Assembly: GCF_959020145.1 (NCBI RefSeq)
Contig: NZ_CAUEQY010000016.1
Span: 1-25,850 of the forward strand
Source: an uncultured Bifidobacterium sp.
Lineage (GTDB): Bacteria; Actinomycetota; Actinomycetes; Actinomycetales; Bifidobacteriaceae
Length of the DNA stretch: 25,850 bases
Reading direction: 5' to 3'
The notes beneath the pieces are model-generated. The model worked only from the letters and a program-made list of their open reading frames with translations. It ran no database searches and was not told the origin of the DNA. Position 1 is the stretch's first letter. Each line of letters opens with the position of its first letter. Positions 23,542-25,850 of the stretch are shown in pieces. The translations under genes and the position numbers were made by a program.

Positions 23542-24208
23542 GCTTCCACCTCTTTTCCAACCTGCGGGCCACGATGGACAGCGGCCAGCACACGATGAAG
23601 TACATGAAGAAAATCGTTCCGTAAATCCACAAAGTGCCCGTCGGATACTGGAAACGGTTCGCGTCGATGATCTGCTGGCCCACCTTGATGACTTCCACCA
23701 CGCCGAGCAGCACGGCCAATGACGTGGTCTTCACGATACGCGTGGCAAGGTTCACGGAAGCCGGCAGCAGCCGGCGCAACGCCTGCGGCAGAATCACTTT
23801 CGTGAACGTCTGCCAGCCGCTCAATCCCAAAACGTACGACGACTCGTACTGCGCCTTCGGAATCGATTCGAGCGCACCACGCACCAGATCGCCCAGTTCA
23901 GCGCCGCCCCACAAAACGAAGACGAACACGCATGCGCCGGTCGCATCCAAATTCCAATTCCATGCCTGCGCGAAACCGTAGAAGGCGATGAACAGCAGCG
24001 CCAGCTGTGGCATGATGCGGATGAAATCCAGATAAATCCTGGTCAGCACCCGCACAACGGGATTTTTCATCGTCATCAGCCAGCCGACGATCAGGCCGAC
24101 GGGCACGGACAACGCCACGGACACGCCGGCGATCCACACCGTGACCCACAGGCCCTGTAGCAGGCGCGGAATCACGCCCGGCTCGAGCAGAATCTCAGCG
24201 CCGCTCAT
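23534..24208 (-). CDS. Polar amino acid ABC transporter permease (second)
   Basis: A 224-residue HisM/GlnP-type permease with about five membrane helices. The EAA loop (ALESIPKAQYESSYVLGLSG and the following KVILPQALRR) contacts the ATPase. YLDFIRIMPQLALLFIAFYG is the usual region before it. ATG 24208 follows GGAGG by seven bases. It overlaps the first permease by 14 bases and the ATPase gene by eight, showing a tight operon. Two non-identical permeases imply a heterodimeric channel. Confidence 0.94.
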   Translation of the reverse strand: MSGAEILLEPGVIPRLLQGLWVTVWIAGVSVALSVPVGLIVGWLMTMKNPVVRVLTRIYLDFIRIMPQLALLFIAFYGFAQAWNWNLDATGACVFVFVLWGGAELGDLVRGALESIPKAQYESSYVLGLSGWQTFTKVILPQALRRLLPASVNLATRIVKTTSLAVLLGVVEVIKVGQQIIDANRFQYPTGTLWIYGTIFFMYFIVCWPLSIVARRLEKRWKHD

Positions 24209-24851
24209 AGTCGAACCTCCGTTCCAGCCAAGTGCCGAACAGCGAGATCGGCAGCAGAATCACCAGATACGCCACAATCAGCAGGAACAGCGACTCATAG
24301 GTGTCGTAGTACATGCCGATCAGGTCCTTGGCCATGTACATCACGTCGGCGAGCGCGATGGCGGACACCACGGACGATTCCTTGATGAGGAAGATCACAT
24401 TGGCCACGACGCCTGGAATGGATGTGCTGATGGCCTGTGGAATGACCACGCGGCTTAATGTCTGCCATTTGCTCAAGCCCAGCACGTATGCGGATTCGCG
24501 CTGCACTTCCGGAATGGTCTCCAGGCCGCCGCGCATCGCTTCGGCCATATAGGAGCCGCCGAGGAAGCCGAGTCCGACGATGGCGCACAGTTCCGCGGAC
24601 CAGACGAGTCCGAGTTTCGGCAGGCCAAAATACAGGAAGTACAGCTGCACCAGCAACGGCGTGTTACGGCTCAGCTCGATGTAGACGCGCACGACCTGCC
24701 GCAGGACGGGGATGCGCGCGATCTCGATGCCGGCGCAGACCAAGCCGACCACGATCGCCAGGATGATGCCGAAGACGGAAATGAACAGCGTCATTTCGGC
24801 ACCGCTGACGAAGAACGGCGCGTAGTGCGAGATGAACGTCCAGTCGAACAC
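24195..24851 (-). CDS. Polar amino acid ABC transporter permease (first)
   Basis: A 218-residue permease of the same family and probable partner of the one encoded directly downstream. It shows the family pattern YIELSRNTPLLVQLYFLYFG and an EAA loop (GLETIPEVQRESAYVLGLSK, then VVIPQAI). About five membrane helices are visible. The start is GTG 24851, six bases after a full AAGGAGG. As the first gene of the four-gene importer, its upstream space (249 bases to the divergent acetyltransferase) should hold the operon promoter; only a pair of TTTTTCGTAT repeats stands out there, and no promoter is clear enough to call. Confidence 0.94.
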   Translation of the reverse strand: MFDWTFISHYAPFFVSGAEMTLFISVFGIILAIVVGLVCAGIEIARIPVLRQVVRVYIELSRNTPLLVQLYFLYFGLPKLGLVWSAELCAIVGLGFLGGSYMAEAMRGGLETIPEVQRESAYVLGLSKWQTLSRVVIPQAISTSIPGVVANVIFLIKESSVVSAIALADVMYMAKDLIGMYYDTYESLFLLIVAYLVILLPISLFGTWLERRFDYERR

Positions 24852-24877
24852 GCGCGCCTCCTTCTCTTCTCAACGGA

Positions 24878-24962
24878 TTTTTCGTATTTGTTCCGGCGAA
24901 CGCGGCTCATACTATCGCTTTATTCGCCACTACGAGCCAGTTTCGTTATCGGTTTTTCGTAT
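24878..24962. repeat. Direct repeat TTTTTCGTAT between importer and acetyltransferase
   Basis: TTTTTCGTAT occurs at 24878-24887 and 24953-24962, both after GG, with TTTCGTTATC at 24941 as a possible degenerate third copy. The 75-bp period is about seven helical turns. They may be sites for a regulator of the importer, whose start lies 27 bases from the first copy. Confidence 0.4.
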
Positions 24963-25100
24963 AAGGACTTATCAGGTATCGCGAAACAGTCGTCCTGCGA
25001 TCCCTCCAAGGTTCTTCTACAGTATGGCATGTTGGCGGATTGCGCCGTCGGCGCATATCGAAATGTGAAGATTGGGTATGCCTTGCGAGAGAGTATGCAC

Positions 25101-25766
25101 ATGCTCATTCGACATGCAACGATGGAGGATCTGGACGCGATCGAGGCTGTGGAGGCCGCCTGCTTCCCACCTGCGGAGGCCGCAAGCAACGAAAGCCTTA
25201 CCGCACGCGTGGCCGCTTATCCGGACCATTTCTGGCTGTTGGTCAACACCGATGACGACGATACCCCGTTCCCCTCGCGTGTAGAGGACGGCACGTTGGT
25301 TGGTTTCGTCGACGGCATGGCCACAAACGAGCCGAATCTTGCCGATGCCATGTATGACGACGCCGATATGCATGACGAGCATGGCGTTTGGCAGATGATT
25401 TTCGGCGTGGATGTGGCACCCGTCTACCAGCATCGCGGCTGCGCCAGCTATCTGCTGCGCCAGGTGATTCTCGACGCGGCACAGGCCGGACGCAAGGGCC
25501 TCGTGCTCACCTGCAAGGAACGGCTGGTCGATTTTTACGCACGGCTGGGATTCGTGGACGAAGGACTGTCCGATTCGACGCACGGCAACGTGGTCTGGCA
25601 TCAGATGCGGCTCGCGCTGACGCACGCCGCCGGCACGGGAAACCCTACTGCGAACGGCTCCGCCAAGACCGCGGAGCGTACCAATGATGCGGATACGACC
25701 GCCATGAGCGGCGTGGACCACGACGCGGAAACCTTGGAGTTTCCGCAGGTCGAACCCACCGCGTGA
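25101..25766 (+). CDS. GNAT-family N-acetyltransferase
   Basis: A 221-residue protein whose first 165 or so residues form a GNAT fold that uses acetyl-CoA. Motif A is GVDVAPVYQHRGCASYLL, with QHRGCA as the pyrophosphate-binding loop. CKERLVDFYARLGF, with its YxxxGF-like end, is motif B. The opening MLIRHATMEDLDAIEAVEAACF is typical. The overall look resembles the arylalkylamine N-acetyltransferase branch, but the substrate is unknown. ATG 25101 is chosen over ATG 25095 because GAGAGAG stands seven bases before it. The last 50 or so residues are a hydrophilic Thr/Asp/Ala-rich tail outside the fold. It is divergent from the amino acid importer. Confidence 0.87.
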   Translation: MLIRHATMEDLDAIEAVEAACFPPAEAASNESLTARVAAYPDHFWLLVNTDDDDTPFPSRVEDGTLVGFVDGMATNEPNLADAMYDDADMHDEHGVWQMIFGVDVAPVYQHRGCASYLLRQVILDAAQAGRKGLVLTCKERLVDFYARLGFVDEGLSDSTHGNVVWHQMRLALTHAAGTGNPTANGSAKTAERTNDADTTAMSGVDHDAETLEFPQVEPTA

Positions 25767-25839
25767 AGAACGGCCGGCGAACTTCACGTGAACATCGCGA
25801 CACGCCGACGATTTGCATTCCGCCGAGAATCCACGTAAG

Positions 25840-25848
25840 TTAGCACTC
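25840..25848 (+). promoter_or_regulatory. Left half of a probable CIRCE element (HrcA operator)
   Basis: TTAGCACTC is the exact left arm of the CIRCE consensus TTAGCACTC-N9-GAGTGCTAA. The window ends two bases later, so the right arm cannot be seen. If it is present, a heat-shock gene such as groEL or groES should start just beyond the window. TTCACGTGAA, a perfect 10-bp palindrome, lies upstream at 25783-25792. Confidence 0.6.
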
Positions 25849-25850
25849 GC

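Noticed and set aside
1..25850. CRISPR array, rRNA or tRNA genes
   Set aside because: No regularly spaced repeats, no rRNA stretches and no cloverleaf with a T-loop were seen in the intergenic spaces.

Overview
The window looks like chromosomal DNA from a Bifidobacterium or a close relative. I base this on the moderately high GC content, the actinobacterial LexA-type box, the gene content and protein styles, and a purine cluster of the kind seen in that genus. Species cannot be fixed from sequence reading alone. No tRNA, rRNA, CRISPR array or intact insertion sequence was seen.

Region 1 (1-6855) is a plus-strand de novo purine cluster: the 3' end of purL, then purF, purM and purD. A minus-strand cassette sits between purL and purF. 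It holds a Y-family DNA polymerase and a small YolD-like partner overlapping it by ATGA, with a perfect LexA box (TCGAAC-N4-GTTCGA) over its promoter. Strong hairpins follow purL, purM and purD.

Region 2 (6863-12334) is all minus strand. In transcription order it holds an MDR-type oxidoreductase, purE, purK (17-nt overlap), a Fur/Zur-family regulator and a large LtaS-like membrane phosphoglycerol transferase. Two further purine steps therefore share a probable transcript with metal regulation. The 3' end runs into a mosaic of direct and inverted repeats.

Region 3 (12509-14413) is a plus-strand DXS-like thiamine-diphosphate enzyme. It keeps the cofactor motifs but seems to lack both arginines that hold the substrate phosphate in DXS.

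Region 4 (14530-18716) is the most unusual part. A three-gene minus-strand ABC system (ATPase, secreted CARDB-like protein with a C-terminal anchor, FtsX/MacB permease) lies divergent to a lone IS3-OrfA-like HTH protein. The roughly 290-bp space between them, plus the HTH start codon, holds six exact TGAAAC/GTTTCA boxes and several near-matches. I propose that the HTH protein is a domesticated regulator acting on these boxes.

Region 5 (18744-25850) holds three hairpins in a row, an SPFH/stomatin-like protein, a cystathionine gamma-synthase-family enzyme with a palindrome inside its likely promoter, a four-gene polar amino acid ABC importer, and a plus-strand GNAT acetyltransferase. The window ends within a likely CIRCE element (TTAGCACTC), so an HrcA-controlled chaperone gene, perhaps groEL or groES, probably starts just beyond it.
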